Shown here: piece after piece, positions 1 through 7,851 of the stretch | How positions within the stretch are numbered: the stretch's first letter is position 1 | How the letters are laid out: every line of letters starts with the position of its first letter | Assembly (NCBI GenBank): GCA_044370695.1 | Contig: JBILVB010000067.1 | Location: 1-19,343 of the forward strand | DNA from: JBEIFW01 sp044370695 | Lineage (GTDB): Bacteria > Actinomycetota > Acidimicrobiia > Acidimicrobiales > Ilumatobacteraceae | DNA length: 19,343 nucleotides | Reading direction: 5' to 3' | Position numbers and translations under genes: made by a program | The notes under the pieces: generated by a model | Database searches by the model: none | What the model was told of the DNA's origin: nothing | The model's input: the letters and a program-made list of their open reading frames with translations, nothing else

Positions 1-2
1 TC

Positions 3-1412
3 TCGGCCTACGCGAAGCTCGTCGGGGACGGCGCCGGGTTCCTGTTCGAGTCGGTCGAGCACGGCGAGCGCTGGAGCCGGTTCAGCTTCGTGGGACGGGC
101 ACCGAGCGCCACACTCGTACTGCGCGGAGGGCGGGTCGACGTCGAGGGCACGATCCCCGTCTCGGTGCCGCTCGACCGGGGGATCCTGGCCGCGCTCGAC
201 GGACTGCTCGCGGTCTACCGGGCGCCGGTGCTCCCCGACCTCCCCCCGCTGCAGGGCGGCGTGGTCGGTTACCTCGGCTACGACGTCGTGCGGGAAGTCG
301 AGCGCCTCGTCGACGTTCCGCACGACGATCGCGGCCTGCCCGATGCCGTCATGAGCGTGATCGGGTCGCTCGTCGCGTTCGACCACTGGCGCCAACGGGC
401 CTACGCGATCGACAGCGTTGCTGTACTCGGCCTCGACCCGGACGGTCTCGACGCCGCGTACGACGCAGCCGCCCGTCGGGTGATCGAGTTGTCGACCGAT
501 CTGGGGCGCCCCCTGCCGTACGCCCCGGTGGAGCCCCCGGATCCGTCCGATCCGCTGCCCGAGATCACCTCACCCATGGCCGGCCGCTACCAGGAGGCGG
601 TCGCAGTCGCGAAGGAGCACATCCTCGCGGGCGACATCTTCCAGGTCGTGCTCTCGCAGCGGTTCGACCTGACGCTCGACGCCGACCCCTACGACGTGTA
701 CCGGGTGCTGCGCCAGGTGAACCCGAGCCCGTACATGTACTTCCTCCGCCATCCGGAGATCACGATCGTGGGGTCGTCGCCCGAGCCGATGGTGCAGCTG
801 CTCAACGGCAAGGTGATCTCCCGCCCGATCGCCGGCACCCGCCGACGCGGGCGCACCGACGCCGACGACCGCCGCATGGCCGCCGAACTGCTCGAGCACC
901 CGAAGGAACGGGCCGAGCACGTGATGCTGGTCGACCTCGCCCGCAACGACGTCGGACGGGTGGCGAGCTTCGGCACGGTGCACGTCGACGAGTTGATGAC
1001 CCTCGAGCGCTACTCCCACGTCATGCACCTGACCTCGCAGGTGTCGGGCGACCTGGTGCCCGGCAAGGGTCCGATCGACGTGCTGCGGGCGACCCTGCCG
1101 GCCGGGACCGTCTCGGGTGCGCCGAAGGTGCGGGCGATGGAGATCATCGACCGGCTCGAGCCGGTCAAGCGGGGCCCGTACGCCGGGGTGGTCGGCTACG
1201 TCGACTTCTCCGGGAATCTCGACACGGCGATCGCGATCCGCACGATGTTCGTCGGACCGACCGGGGCGGCGTTGCAGGCCGGGGCCGGCATCGTGGCCGA
1301 CTCCGACCCGGCCGAGGAGGACCTCGAGTGCCGCAACAAGGCGGCCGCGTTGCTCGCCGCGATCCCGGCGGCTCGACGGATGACGGCCAAACGGCGCGAG
1401 GGCGGAACGTGA
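3..1412 (+). CDS. trpE: Anthranilate synthase component I (5' end outside window)
   Basis: Chorismate-utilising large subunit of anthranilate synthase, the first committed step of tryptophan synthesis; it takes ammonia from a TrpG glutaminase. The reading frame is open from base 3. A GTG at 90 is internal, because the codons before it encode the conserved N-terminal block FLFESVEHGERWSRFSFVG, which in the family belongs to the tryptophan feedback site. About 469 residues are visible, so only a few tens are missing. Family motifs are present: GYLGYDVVRE, PIAGTRRRG (PIAGT at 825-839), LVDLARNDVGRV, GTVSGAPKVRAMEI and GPYAGVVGYVDFSGN. These support anthranilate synthase rather than PabB or a salicylate synthase. 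There is no fused TrpG domain at the C-terminus. The TGA stop overlaps the GTG of the next gene (GTGA), implying translational coupling. The upstream promoter or leader cannot be seen. Confidence 0.96.
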   Translation, partial: SAYAKLVGDGAGFLFESVEHGERWSRFSFVGRAPSATLVLRGGRVDVEGTIPVSVPLDRGILAALDGLLAVYRAPVLPDLPPLQGGVVGYLGYDVVREVERLVDVPHDDRGLPDAVMSVIGSLVAFDHWRQRAYAIDSVAVLGLDPDGLDAAYDAAARRVIELSTDLGRPLPYAPVEPPDPSDPLPEITSPMAGRYQEAVAVAKEHILAGDIFQVVLSQRFDLTLDADPYDVYRVLRQVNPSPYMYFLRHPEITIVGSSPEPMVQLLNGKVISRPIAGTRRRGRTDADDRRMAAELLEHPKERAEHVMLVDLARNDVGRVASFGTVHVDELMTLERYSHVMHLTSQVSGDLVPGKGPIDVLRATLPAGTVSGAPKVRAMEIIDRLEPVKRGPYAGVVGYVDFSGNLDTAIAIRTMFVGPTGAALQAGAGIVADSDPAEEDLECRNKAAALLAAIPAARRMTAKRREGGT

Positions 1413-2257
1413 GCAGCGCAGGATGGGTGACGGTCGAACGCGACGTGGTCGAGGTGCGCGGCCCGGATGCGGTGTCGTTCCTGCAGGGTCAGTGCAGCCA
1501 GGACCTGTTGCGGCTCGGGATCGGCGACAGCGCCTGGAGCTTCGTGCTGCAGCCCACCGGGAAACTCGATCACCTGGTCCGGGTGACTCGACGCTCCGAC
1601 GACGCCGTGCTGCTGGACGTCGACGCCGGGTCGGGCCCGGCCCTCGTCGCCCGGCTGCAGCGGTTCAAGCTGCGGGTACGCGCCGAACTGGTCCGCCACG
1701 ACGGCTGGTCGGCGTGCCGGCCACCGGCGGACGAGCGCGCGTCCGGCGGCCCGGAGGGGGCGGTGCAGGTGGTCGGCTGGTGGGGGCAGGGGAGCTGGTG
1801 GTTGGGCCCGGTCACCATCGCCGGTTCCGCCCCGCTCGACGAGCGCGAGCGGATCGAGGCGGGCTGGCCGGCGGCCGGGGCGGAGCTCACGCCCGAGGTG
1901 ATCCCGGCCGAGTGCGGTCTGGTGCCCCTGGCCGTGTCGTTCACCAAGGGGTGCTACACGGGTCAAGAGCTCGTCGCCCGGATCGACAGCCGCGGCGGCA
2001 ACGTGCCGCGGCGGCTGTGCCGGCTCGTCCCGCTCGAGGGCGGCACGATCGCCGCCGGCGACCGACTGGTGCTCGACGGCGCCGAGGTCGGCTGGGTGAC
2101 CTCGGTGGCGCCACCGGCCGGGACCGTCGGGCTCGGCTACGTGGGCCGGGCCGTGGAGCTCGGCGCGGTCCTTCGGGCCGGCACCGTACCGGTCACCGTC
2201 CGGTCCCAGCGGCCGGCGACACCGGAGGCGGAAGCGGACCGCTCGACGGCAGGCTGA
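1409..2257 (+). CDS. ygfZ: YgfZ/GcvT-type folate-binding protein
   Basis: Protein of 282 residues in the YgfZ (COG0354) branch of the GcvT fold. In the family it binds tetrahydrofolate and helps make or repair certain Fe-S proteins. The signature KGCYTGQE lies at residues 180-187 with the conserved Cys182, and the N-terminal block DAVSFLQGQCSQD is typical. The GTG at 1409 is preferred: it overlaps the trpE stop as GTGA, is preceded by GAGGGCGG as a possible ribosome site, and gives a normal family N-terminus. Longer in-frame starts would sit deep inside trpE. The 3' end overlaps the convergent histidine kinase gene by 65 bases. No glycine-cleavage genes are nearby, which favours YgfZ over true aminomethyltransferase. 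A link to tryptophan synthesis is not evident beyond position. Confidence 0.88.
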   Translation: MSSAGWVTVERDVVEVRGPDAVSFLQGQCSQDLLRLGIGDSAWSFVLQPTGKLDHLVRVTRRSDDAVLLDVDAGSGPALVARLQRFKLRVRAELVRHDGWSACRPPADERASGGPEGAVQVVGWWGQGSWWLGPVTIAGSAPLDERERIEAGWPAAGAELTPEVIPAECGLVPLAVSFTKGCYTGQELVARIDSRGGNVPRRLCRLVPLEGGTIAAGDRLVLDGAEVGWVTSVAPPAGTVGLGYVGRAVELGAVLRAGTVPVTVRSQRPATPEAEADRSTAG

Positions 2258-3575
2258 CGACGAAGCGCGCCCCGCCGGACGGCGCGACCTGTGCCTCCAC
2301 CGTCCCCCCCATCGCGCCCACCAGTTCCCGCACGATCGCCAGGCCGAGTCCGGAGCCGCTCTCGGCGCGGCGCGGCGCGGTGCGCGAGGTGTAGAGGCGG
2401 TCGAACACCCGCGGCAGCGCGTCGGGGGGGATTCCGGGCCCGTCGTCGTCGACGACGATCCGGGCCCGGTCGCCGGTCGAGTCGACCGAGAGGGTGATCT
2501 CGCGATCGGCGAACCGGCAGGCGTTGTCGAGCAGGTTGGCGATCACCTGGGCCATGCGGTCGGGGTCGACGACGACCGGCACCGCCGGTCCGGCGGCCGG
2601 CCCGACGACCCGCAGCTCGGAATGCTCGAACGCGGCGCCCACGTCGCCTGCCAGGGCCCGAAGGTCCGTCGGCCGGAGCGCGAACGTGAAGCTCCGGGCG
2701 TCGAGCTTGGCCAGCTCGAGCAGGTCGCGCACCAGCCGTTCCAGGCGGCGGGACTCCTGCAGGATCACCCCGGCCGCCCGCTGGGGGTCCGGCGCCGTAC
2801 CGTCGGTGATCGCCTCGGCGAACCCGCGGATCGACGTGAGCGGTGTGCGCAGGTCGTGCGAGACCGACAGCAGGAACTGCTGTTCGAGCAACTTCGAGCG
2901 CTCCAGGGTGTCGGCGAGCGCGTTCACGTTGCGGACCAGGTCGGACAGCTCGTCGCGCCCGGTCGGAGGATCGACGACGCGAGCCGACAGCTCGCCGACG
3001 GCGAGCCGGCGGGTCACCGCGTCCGCGTCGCGGATCGGCGCGGCCAACCGGCGGGACAGGACCAGCGCGACGAGTACCCCGACGGCGAGCGTGAGCAGGG
3101 CGGCGAGCACGAACCAGCCGAGAGCGACGTCGAGCGCGCTGACGGTGCGGTCCGTGGCGACGACGACGACCGTGGCGGTCGGGAAGACCCGCGCACCTGC
3201 GACGAACACCGTGCGGCCCTGCGAGCCCGACACGGTCTGGTTCGCCCGCAACCGGGCGATGGCCGACGCGTCCAACCGCACGTCGGGCGGCAACGGCGGC
3301 ACGAAGGTGCCGTTCGGCCGCAGGATCGACACGCCGACGGACTCGATCCGCAGGAGCCGTCGGATGCTGTTGAGGCGGTTCGCCAGCGCTGCGGGTCGCT
3401 GGCCGGAGGCCGTCGCCTCGTCGACGTCCTCGAGCAGGATCGTCATCTGGCGGCTCAGCTCCTCGGCCGTCGAGCGCTCCGCGCGCGCGGTGGCGATGAC
3501 GAGGGTGCCAACCCCGGCGACCAGCAGGGCGACGACGACGGTGCCACACAGGGCGAGGGCGAGCCGGAGGCGCAC
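2193..3575 (-). CDS. Membrane sensor histidine kinase (HAMP-HisKA-HATPase)
   Basis: Sensor kinase of 460 residues paired with the response regulator just upstream. Residues 5-30 form TM1, about 31-148 an extracytoplasmic sensor region, and 150-174 TM2. A HAMP region follows at about 175-230. The HisKA block FLLSVSHDLRTPLTSIRGF contains phospho-acceptor His240. The ATPase part shows the N box NLLDNACRF (347-355), G1 box DDDGPGIP (376-383) and G2 box GSGLGLAIV (407-415). The GTG at 3575 starts two bases after the regulator's TGA and places TM1 at the very N-terminus. An ATG further upstream would overlap the regulator by over 120 bases. I see no clear Shine-Dalgarno, so translation is probably coupled. 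The ligand is unknown. The gene is convergent with, and overlaps the end of, the ygfZ-type gene. Confidence 0.92.
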   Translation of the reverse strand: MRLRLALALCGTVVVALLVAGVGTLVIATARAERSTAEELSRQMTILLEDVDEATASGQRPAALANRLNSIRRLLRIESVGVSILRPNGTFVPPLPPDVRLDASAIARLRANQTVSGSQGRTVFVAGARVFPTATVVVVATDRTVSALDVALGWFVLAALLTLAVGVLVALVLSRRLAAPIRDADAVTRRLAVGELSARVVDPPTGRDELSDLVRNVNALADTLERSKLLEQQFLLSVSHDLRTPLTSIRGFAEAITDGTAPDPQRAAGVILQESRRLERLVRDLLELAKLDARSFTFALRPTDLRALAGDVGAAFEHSELRVVGPAAGPAVPVVVDPDRMAQVIANLLDNACRFADREITLSVDSTGDRARIVVDDDGPGIPPDALPRVFDRLYTSRTAPRRAESGSGLGLAIVRELVGAMGGTVEAQVAPSGGARFVVSLPSSGPLPPPVSPAAGTGR

Positions 3576-3577
3576 GA

Positions 3578-4267
3578 TCAGCCGAGCCGGTAGCCCGTAC
3601 CCCAGACCGTCGCGAGCGGGAGATCCTCGCCGATCTTCTTGCGCAGCTGGCGCACGTGCACGTCGACCGTCCGCTCGTCGCCCTCCCAGTCGGGTCCCCA
3701 CACGCTGTCGAGCAGCTGTCGGCGCGAGAGCGCCTGGCCCCGGTGGCGGGCGAGGTGGGCGATCAGGTCGAACTCCCGGGCCGCGAGCGGAACCGGTCCC
3801 GACGGGGTGCGGACCTCCCGTCGACCCAGGTCGACCACGATGCCCTCCCCGGCGGGCAGGCGGTCCCCGGCCGGCGCTGGCTCGCCCCGCCGCAGGATGG
3901 CCCGGACGCGCGCCACGACCTCCCGAGGGGAGAACGGTTTGGTGACGTAGTCGTCGCCGCCGAGTTCGAACCCGAGCACCCGGTCCGTCTCGCCGTCCCG
4001 GGCGGTGAGGAACACCACGGGCACCCGAGCGCGCTGCCGGAGTCGCCGTACCGTCTCGAAGCCGTCGATACCGGGCAGGCCGACGTCGACCACGACCAGG
4101 ACGGGCTCGTCGCGTTCGACCAGCTCGAGGCCCCGCTCGCCGGTGGGGGCCAGCAGGACCCGGAAACCGGCGTCGCGCAGGTACAGATCGAGGAGGTCGG
4201 CGATCGCCGGATCGTCCTCGATCACGACCACGGTCCGTTCGTCGCCTGACGTGCGCACGTCACCCAT
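3578..4267 (-). CDS. OmpR/PhoB-family response regulator
   Basis: Two-domain DNA-binding response regulator of 229 residues. The receiver domain occupies residues about 12-125, with acidic pair Asp18/Asp19, phospho-acceptor Asp61 in VVVDVGLPGIDGF, Thr88 and Lys110 (DDYVTKPF). The C-terminal winged helix carries LAAREFDLIAHLARH and ends in the classic RTVDVHVRQLRKKIGEDLP...GTGYRLG. The ATG at 4267 gives a normal N-terminus; GTG at 4258 is an alternative. The gene is transcribed away from trpC, so the 97 bases at 4268-4364 must hold promoters for both directions. It is the cytoplasmic partner of the kinase directly downstream. Targets are unknown; the trp genes are candidates by position only. 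Confidence 0.94.
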   Translation of the reverse strand: MGDVRTSGDERTVVVIEDDPAIADLLDLYLRDAGFRVLLAPTGERGLELVERDEPVLVVVDVGLPGIDGFETVRRLRQRARVPVVFLTARDGETDRVLGFELGGDDYVTKPFSPREVVARVRAILRRGEPAPAGDRLPAGEGIVVDLGRREVRTPSGPVPLAAREFDLIAHLARHRGQALSRRQLLDSVWGPDWEGDERTVDVHVRQLRKKIGEDLPLATVWGTGYRLG

Positions 4268-4349
4268 CCTGGTGCCCGAGTGTGAGGAGGATGTGTGCAG
4301 GCGGGCGCCGGCGACCCGCACGGGCCCGGGTCGATCGGGACCGCTGCAG

Positions 4350-4355
4350 TAGCGT
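4350..4355 (+). promoter_or_regulatory. Possible leaderless -10 element for trpC
   Basis: TAGCGT fits the TANNNT form of an actinobacterial -10 and ends 9 bases before the GTG of trpC, so transcription would begin at or just before the start codon. The same hexamer sits 8 bases before the trpF start. No convincing -35 is visible. The surrounding 4268-4364 gap separates trpC from the divergent response regulator and holds no other gene. Confidence 0.4.
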
Positions 4356-4364
4356 CCGGGGTCC

Positions 4365-5141
4365 GTGGCGACCTACCTCGATCGCATCCTGGCGGCGCAT
4401 CGCACCGCCGCCGCTGCCGACGGACGTGCCCTCGACCCGTTGCGACGCGCGGCCCAGGCTGCGCCCACCGCCCGGGGGTTCCGGGCGGCGCTGGCCGGGA
4501 CCGAAGGCCTCGCCGTGATCGCCGAGGTGAAGCGGCGTTCGCCGTCGAAGGGCGACCTGGCCGCCGGCCTCGACCCCGCCGCGCTGGCCCGGGACTACGC
4601 CGCGGGCGGCGCCTCGTGCCTGTCGGTGCTCACCGACCGGGAGTTCTTCGGCGGTTCCCCCGAGGACCTCGCGCAGGCCCGTGCCGCCTGCTCGTTGCCC
4701 GTGCTGCGCAAGGACTTCACCGTCTGCGAGCACGACGTGTGCGACGCCCGGCTGATGGGCGCCGACTGCGTGCTGTTGATCGCTGCGGCACTCACGCCCG
4801 TCGAGCTCGCCCGGTTCCACCGGCTCGCGATCGAGGTCGGACTCGACGTGCTCGTCGAGATCCACGACGAGCGTGAGCTCGACGCCGCCCTTGCCGCCGA
4901 GGCGACGCTGATCGGGGTCAACCAGCGCGATCTCGTCACCTTCGCGGTCGACCACGAGCGAGCCGTCCGGATGGCCGCAGCGATACCCGACTCGGTGGTC
5001 AAGGTGGCCGAGTCCGGGGTCCGCGGGCCCGACGACGCGCGTAGTCTCTGGAATGCCGGCTACCAGGCCGTGCTCGTGGGGGAGACGTTGGTGACGGCGC
5101 CCGATCCGGCGGCGGCCATCCGATCCCTGCGCGGGAGCTGA
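4365..5141 (+). CDS. trpC: Indole-3-glycerol phosphate synthase
   Basis: Cytoplasmic (beta/alpha)8-barrel enzyme of 258 residues that converts carboxyphenylamino-deoxyribulose phosphate to indole-3-glycerol phosphate. Recognised blocks are VIAEVKRRSPSKG (Lys56), LPVLRKDF (Lys116), LVEIHDE (Glu165), GVNQRDL (Asn186) and VAESGV (Glu216). The more common form of the fourth block is GINNRDL; the second Asn is Gln here. The length is normal and there is no fused TrpF domain. The start is GTG, preceded by a GGGG stretch and by a TAGCGT hexamer. The gene follows a divergent two-component pair, so it is probably transcribed separately from trpE. It is followed 30 bases later by trpB2. Confidence 0.97.
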   Translation: MATYLDRILAAHRTAAAADGRALDPLRRAAQAAPTARGFRAALAGTEGLAVIAEVKRRSPSKGDLAAGLDPAALARDYAAGGASCLSVLTDREFFGGSPEDLAQARAACSLPVLRKDFTVCEHDVCDARLMGADCVLLIAAALTPVELARFHRLAIEVGLDVLVEIHDERELDAALAAEATLIGVNQRDLVTFAVDHERAVRMAAAIPDSVVKVAESGVRGPDDARSLWNAGYQAVLVGETLVTAPDPAAAIRSLRGS

Positions 5142-5171
5142 GACGTCGCCACTTCCGGGGAGTACCTCGCC

Positions 5172-6422
5172 ATGCGCTTCAACCTGCCCTTCGACAAGAT
5201 CCCGACGGCCTGGTTCAACGCCCTGCCGCGGATGCCCGAGCCGATGGAGCCGCCGCTGCATCCCGGCACACGGGAACCCATCGGTCCGGCCGACCTCGCG
5301 CCGCTGTTCCCGATGGCGCTCATCGAGCAGGAGGTGTCGGGCGCACTGAGCGTCGACATCCCCGGAGAGGTGCTCGACGTGTACCGGCTCTGGCGGCCCA
5401 CCCCGCTCGTGCGCGCCGTTCGCCTCGAAAAGGCGCTCGGCACCCCGGCCCGCATCTACTTCAAGGACGAGTCGGGCTCTCCGGCGGGCTCGCACAAGCC
5501 GAACACGGCGGTGCCCCAGGCGTTCTACAACGCGAAGGAGGGGATCACGCGCCTGACCACCGAGACCGGAGCCGGCCAGTGGGGCACGGCGCTCGCGTTC
5601 GCGACTGCGCAGTACGGCTTGGAGTGCAAGGTGTACATGGTGCGCAACAGCTTCGAGTCGAAGCCGTACCGCCGGGTGATCATGGAGACCTGGGGCGCCG
5701 AGTGCGTGCCGTCGCCGGTCGCCGACCCGTCGTCGCCCGGCTCGCTCGGCCTGGCGATCTCCGACGCCGTCGCCGACGCGGTGGGCCGGACCGACACCCA
5801 CTACGCCCTCGGTTCGGTGCTGAACCACGTGCTGTTGCACCAGACGGTCATCGGGCTCGAGGCCAAGGAGCAACTCGCCCTGGCCGGCGAGGTCCGGCCC
5901 GACGTGGTGATCGCCCCGTGCGGCGGCGGTTCGAACCTCGGCGGTGTCGCGTTGCCGTTCATGGAGGACCCTGCGGTGCGGCTCGTCGCCGTCGAGCCGG
6001 CCTCCTGCCCGACGCTGACGGCCGGGTCGTTCGGGTACGACTTCGGCGACACCGCCGGGATGACGCCGCTGCTGCCGATGTACACCCTCGGCAAGGACTT
6101 CATGCCACCGACGATCCATGCCGGGGGCCTGCGGTACCACGGCGACGCCCCGATCGTGTCGCTGCTCGTGAAGGCCGGCCGCATGGAGGCCGTCGCCTAC
6201 CCGCAGGGCAAGGTCTTCGAGGCCGGCAAGCTGTTCGCCATCGCCGAGGGCCGCGTGGCGGCTCCGGAGGCCTGCCACGGCATCCGGGCCGCGATCGACG
6301 AGGCGCTGGCCTGCAAGGAGACCGGCGAGGAGAAGGTGATCCTGTTCAACTACTGCGGCCACGGGTTCCTCGATCTCGCCGCTTACGACGACTTCAACCA
6401 CGGCCGCTTGATCGACGCCTGA
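5172..6422 (+). CDS. trpB2: TrpB2-type tryptophan synthase beta subunit
   Basis: PLP enzyme of 416 residues belonging to the TrpB2 group (TrpB-like PLP-dependent enzymes), not the TrpA-partnered TrpB1. It is longer than TrpB1 and has the TrpB2-type N-terminus (WFNALP...PPLHPGT). The PLP lysine is Lys109 in AGSHKPNTA, the catalytic glutamate is Glu131 in TETGAGQWGTALA, and the phosphate-binding loop is GGGSNLGG (251-258). All key residues are present, so it is likely active. Family members make tryptophan from indole and serine without TrpA, and other roles such as serine deamination have been proposed. The ATG is supported by GGGGAG nine bases upstream. A canonical trpB lies 2.2 kb downstream. 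The stop faces the CheX-like gene across 36 bases. Confidence 0.93.
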   Translation: MRFNLPFDKIPTAWFNALPRMPEPMEPPLHPGTREPIGPADLAPLFPMALIEQEVSGALSVDIPGEVLDVYRLWRPTPLVRAVRLEKALGTPARIYFKDESGSPAGSHKPNTAVPQAFYNAKEGITRLTTETGAGQWGTALAFATAQYGLECKVYMVRNSFESKPYRRVIMETWGAECVPSPVADPSSPGSLGLAISDAVADAVGRTDTHYALGSVLNHVLLHQTVIGLEAKEQLALAGEVRPDVVIAPCGGGSNLGGVALPFMEDPAVRLVAVEPASCPTLTAGSFGYDFGDTAGMTPLLPMYTLGKDFMPPTIHAGGLRYHGDAPIVSLLVKAGRMEAVAYPQGKVFEAGKLFAIAEGRVAAPEACHGIRAAIDEALACKETGEEKVILFNYCGHGFLDLAAYDDFNHGRLIDA

Positions 6423-6423
6423 G

Positions 6424-6460
6424 CGCGGGCCCCGGGGTCCGTGACGCGGGCTCCGGGGTC
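6424..6460. repeat. Tandem 16-base imperfect direct repeat between convergent genes
   Basis: Two copies of a 16-base G+C-only-core unit, CGCGGGCCCCGGGGTC at 6424-6439 and CGCGGGCTCCGGGGTC at 6445-6460, differ at one base and are offset by 21 bases. They fill nearly all of the gap between trpB2 and the CheX-like gene, and the second copy enters the latter's stop codon. The first copy contains the palindrome CCCCGGGG. No T tract is present, so I do not call it a terminator. Confidence 0.6.
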
Positions 6461-6923
6461 AGGCCGCCTCGAAGACGGTGACGAGCACCTTGTCGCCGTT
6501 GCAGTCGTAGACGAGGCGGTGGATCGGGCTGGTGCGGGGCATCGTGACCACGTAACCGAGGCCCTCGGTGACGGCCGGGATCCCGAGCTTGGTGGACACC
6601 GGCAGCAGGTTCTTGATGTTGCCGCCCGTCATGTTGGTCAGCTCCGCCGCGGCATCGCGAATCTCGTCGGGAGACATCGATTCGGGGTCGTCGGTGAGGA
6701 ACATCGCCGAAGCGAACCGGCTGGCTGCGGCGATCGAGGTCTGGACGGCGATCGCGCCGATCCAGTCGCCGTTCACGGTGACGAGGCCGGTGATCGTGGG
6801 GACGCCGGGTGGGAACAGCTCGGTGGGGACGATGCCGAGCGGATCGAGTTCGAGGCTCAGCATCATCTGCCAGATCTCGGGCGCGACGGCCACCAGGCTC
6901 CCGCGGTCGATGTGCGTCGTCAT
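6459..6923 (-). CDS. CheX-like (CheC/CheX family) protein
   Basis: Small cytoplasmic protein of 154 residues with the CheC/CheX family signature: residues 90-108 read DAAAELTNMTGGNIKNLLP, with the Glu94-x-x-Asn97 pair that forms the CheY-P phosphatase active site in characterised members. One signature is present, as in CheX; CheC has two. The ATG at 6923 is chosen because GGGGGC lies a few bases upstream; ATG 6935 is possible and adds four residues. No chemotaxis genes are in view, so a phosphatase or signalling role outside chemotaxis is plausible, perhaps on a receiver protein such as the nearby regulator (inference). It is divergent from a GGDEF gene across 91 bases and convergent with trpB2. 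Confidence 0.75.
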   Translation of the reverse strand: MTTHIDRGSLVAVAPEIWQMMLSLELDPLGIVPTELFPPGVPTITGLVTVNGDWIGAIAVQTSIAAASRFASAMFLTDDPESMSPDEIRDAAAELTNMTGGNIKNLLPVSTKLGIPAVTEGLGYVVTMPRTSPIHRLVYDCNGDKVLVTVFEAA

Positions 6924-7000
6924 CGCCGCCCCCATCGGCAATCGCCGCGCCCGTCGAAGCGAACCGGTCCGGAATCCGCCACTCTTCGCGCTTGCTTGAC

Positions 7001-7006
7001 TACAAT
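7001..7006 (+). promoter_or_regulatory. Probable leaderless -10 element for the GGDEF gene
   Basis: TACAAT lies 8 bases before the ATG at 7015, in a conspicuous A+T-rich patch (6991-7014) of an otherwise G+C-rich window. No Shine-Dalgarno precedes the ATG, so a leaderless transcript is likely. No good -35 is seen at the usual spacing. The rest of the 6924-7014 gap must also hold the promoter of the divergent CheX-like gene. Confidence 0.5.
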
Positions 7007-7014
7007 TTGACGCA

Positions 7015-7845
7015 ATGTCCTGGCGTGACGTCGCCGCTGCGCTTGCGTGCACCGACCAACCGTCGGTGATCGCCGGCCCGTTCGGTGTCGTGCGGTGGAG
7101 TCACCGCAGCATCCCGGAGGACCTGCTCACCCCGGGGCGGCCGCCGGAGTGGTTGGCCCGTGTGGTCCACGACGCCGGACCGGAGCCGACCGACGTGCCG
7201 TTGAGCCTGCCGCTGCCCAGCGGTGGGGTCGCCGGTACGGCCCGTGTCCGTCGGCTCTCCGACGGCCACGTGGTCGTGGTCCTCGGGGGGTGCGCGTCGG
7301 TCAGCATCGGTACCGATCCGCTGACCGGCCTCGCCGACCGGCGGGCGGTGCACGGTGCCCTCGACCGGGCCCTGCAGGTTCCGGGTCGGCGCATCGCCGT
7401 GCTGTTCATCGATCTGGACGGCTTCAAGGCGGTCAACGACACCTACGGCCACGAAGCCGGTGACGACCTCCTGATCGAGGTCGCCCGGCGGCTCACCCAC
7501 GAGCTTCGTCACGCCGACGTGGTGGCCCGCTTCGGTGGTGACGAGTTCGTCGCCGTCCTCGAAGGGGTCGACGACCAGGGGATGGCCGCCGTGGCGGAGC
7601 GGGTGTGCGAGGCCGTCCCGCGCCCGGTCGCCGTGGCCGCCGCAACGGTCCAGGTGTCGGCGTCGGTGGGGATCGCCGTCGGCACCGGCGGCGTGGTGAG
7701 CCCCCGGTCGCTGCTGCACCAGGCGGACCTGGCGATGTACACGGCCAAGGCCCGCGGCCGCGGGAGGGTGGCTCGGTACCACCCGTCGATGTCGCGGATC
7801 GCGCCGCGACATGGCCGGCCGGCCGGGCGCCAGCCGGTAGCGTGA
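7015..7845 (+). CDS. Soluble GGDEF diguanylate cyclase
   Basis: Protein of 276 residues that probably makes cyclic di-GMP from two GTP. The GGDEF domain spans about 98-265: DPLTGLADRRA opens it, VLFIDLDGFKAVNDTYGHEAGD carries the metal and guanine contacts, and the signature GGDEF is intact at 174-178. An RxxD inhibitory site (RHAD, 165-168) stands five residues before it, so product inhibition is expected. Residues 1-97 have no transmembrane segment and may be a PAS-like sensor; I cannot identify them firmly. The gene ends six bases before trpF, so it could be co-transcribed with trpF-trpB-trpA. It is divergent from the CheX-like gene. Confidence 0.93.
   Translation: MSWRDVAAALACTDQPSVIAGPFGVVRWSHRSIPEDLLTPGRPPEWLARVVHDAGPEPTDVPLSLPLPSGGVAGTARVRRLSDGHVVVVLGGCASVSIGTDPLTGLADRRAVHGALDRALQVPGRRIAVLFIDLDGFKAVNDTYGHEAGDDLLIEVARRLTHELRHADVVARFGGDEFVAVLEGVDDQGMAAVAERVCEAVPRPVAVAAATVQVSASVGIAVGTGGVVSPRSLLHQADLAMYTAKARGRGRVARYHPSMSRIAPRHGRPAGRQPVA
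7838..7843 (+). promoter_or_regulatory. Possible leaderless -10 element for trpF
   Basis: TAGCGT, identical to the hexamer before trpC, ends 8 bases before the trpF GTG and overlaps the last codons of the GGDEF gene. There is no Shine-Dalgarno before trpF. It would allow trpF to be transcribed independently of the GGDEF gene. No clear -35 is visible. Confidence 0.35.
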
Positions 7846-7851
7846 CGCCCG

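Noticed and set aside
2494..3945. Long + strand open frame opposite the kinase and regulator
   Set aside because: Ser/Arg-rich translation without any family motif, antisense to two well-recognised genes; typical of G+C-rich coding DNA.
4260..6401. 713-codon - strand open frame opposite trpC and trpB2
   Set aside because: His/Arg/Gly-rich low-complexity product, fully antisense to two clear enzymes; a composition artefact despite its length.
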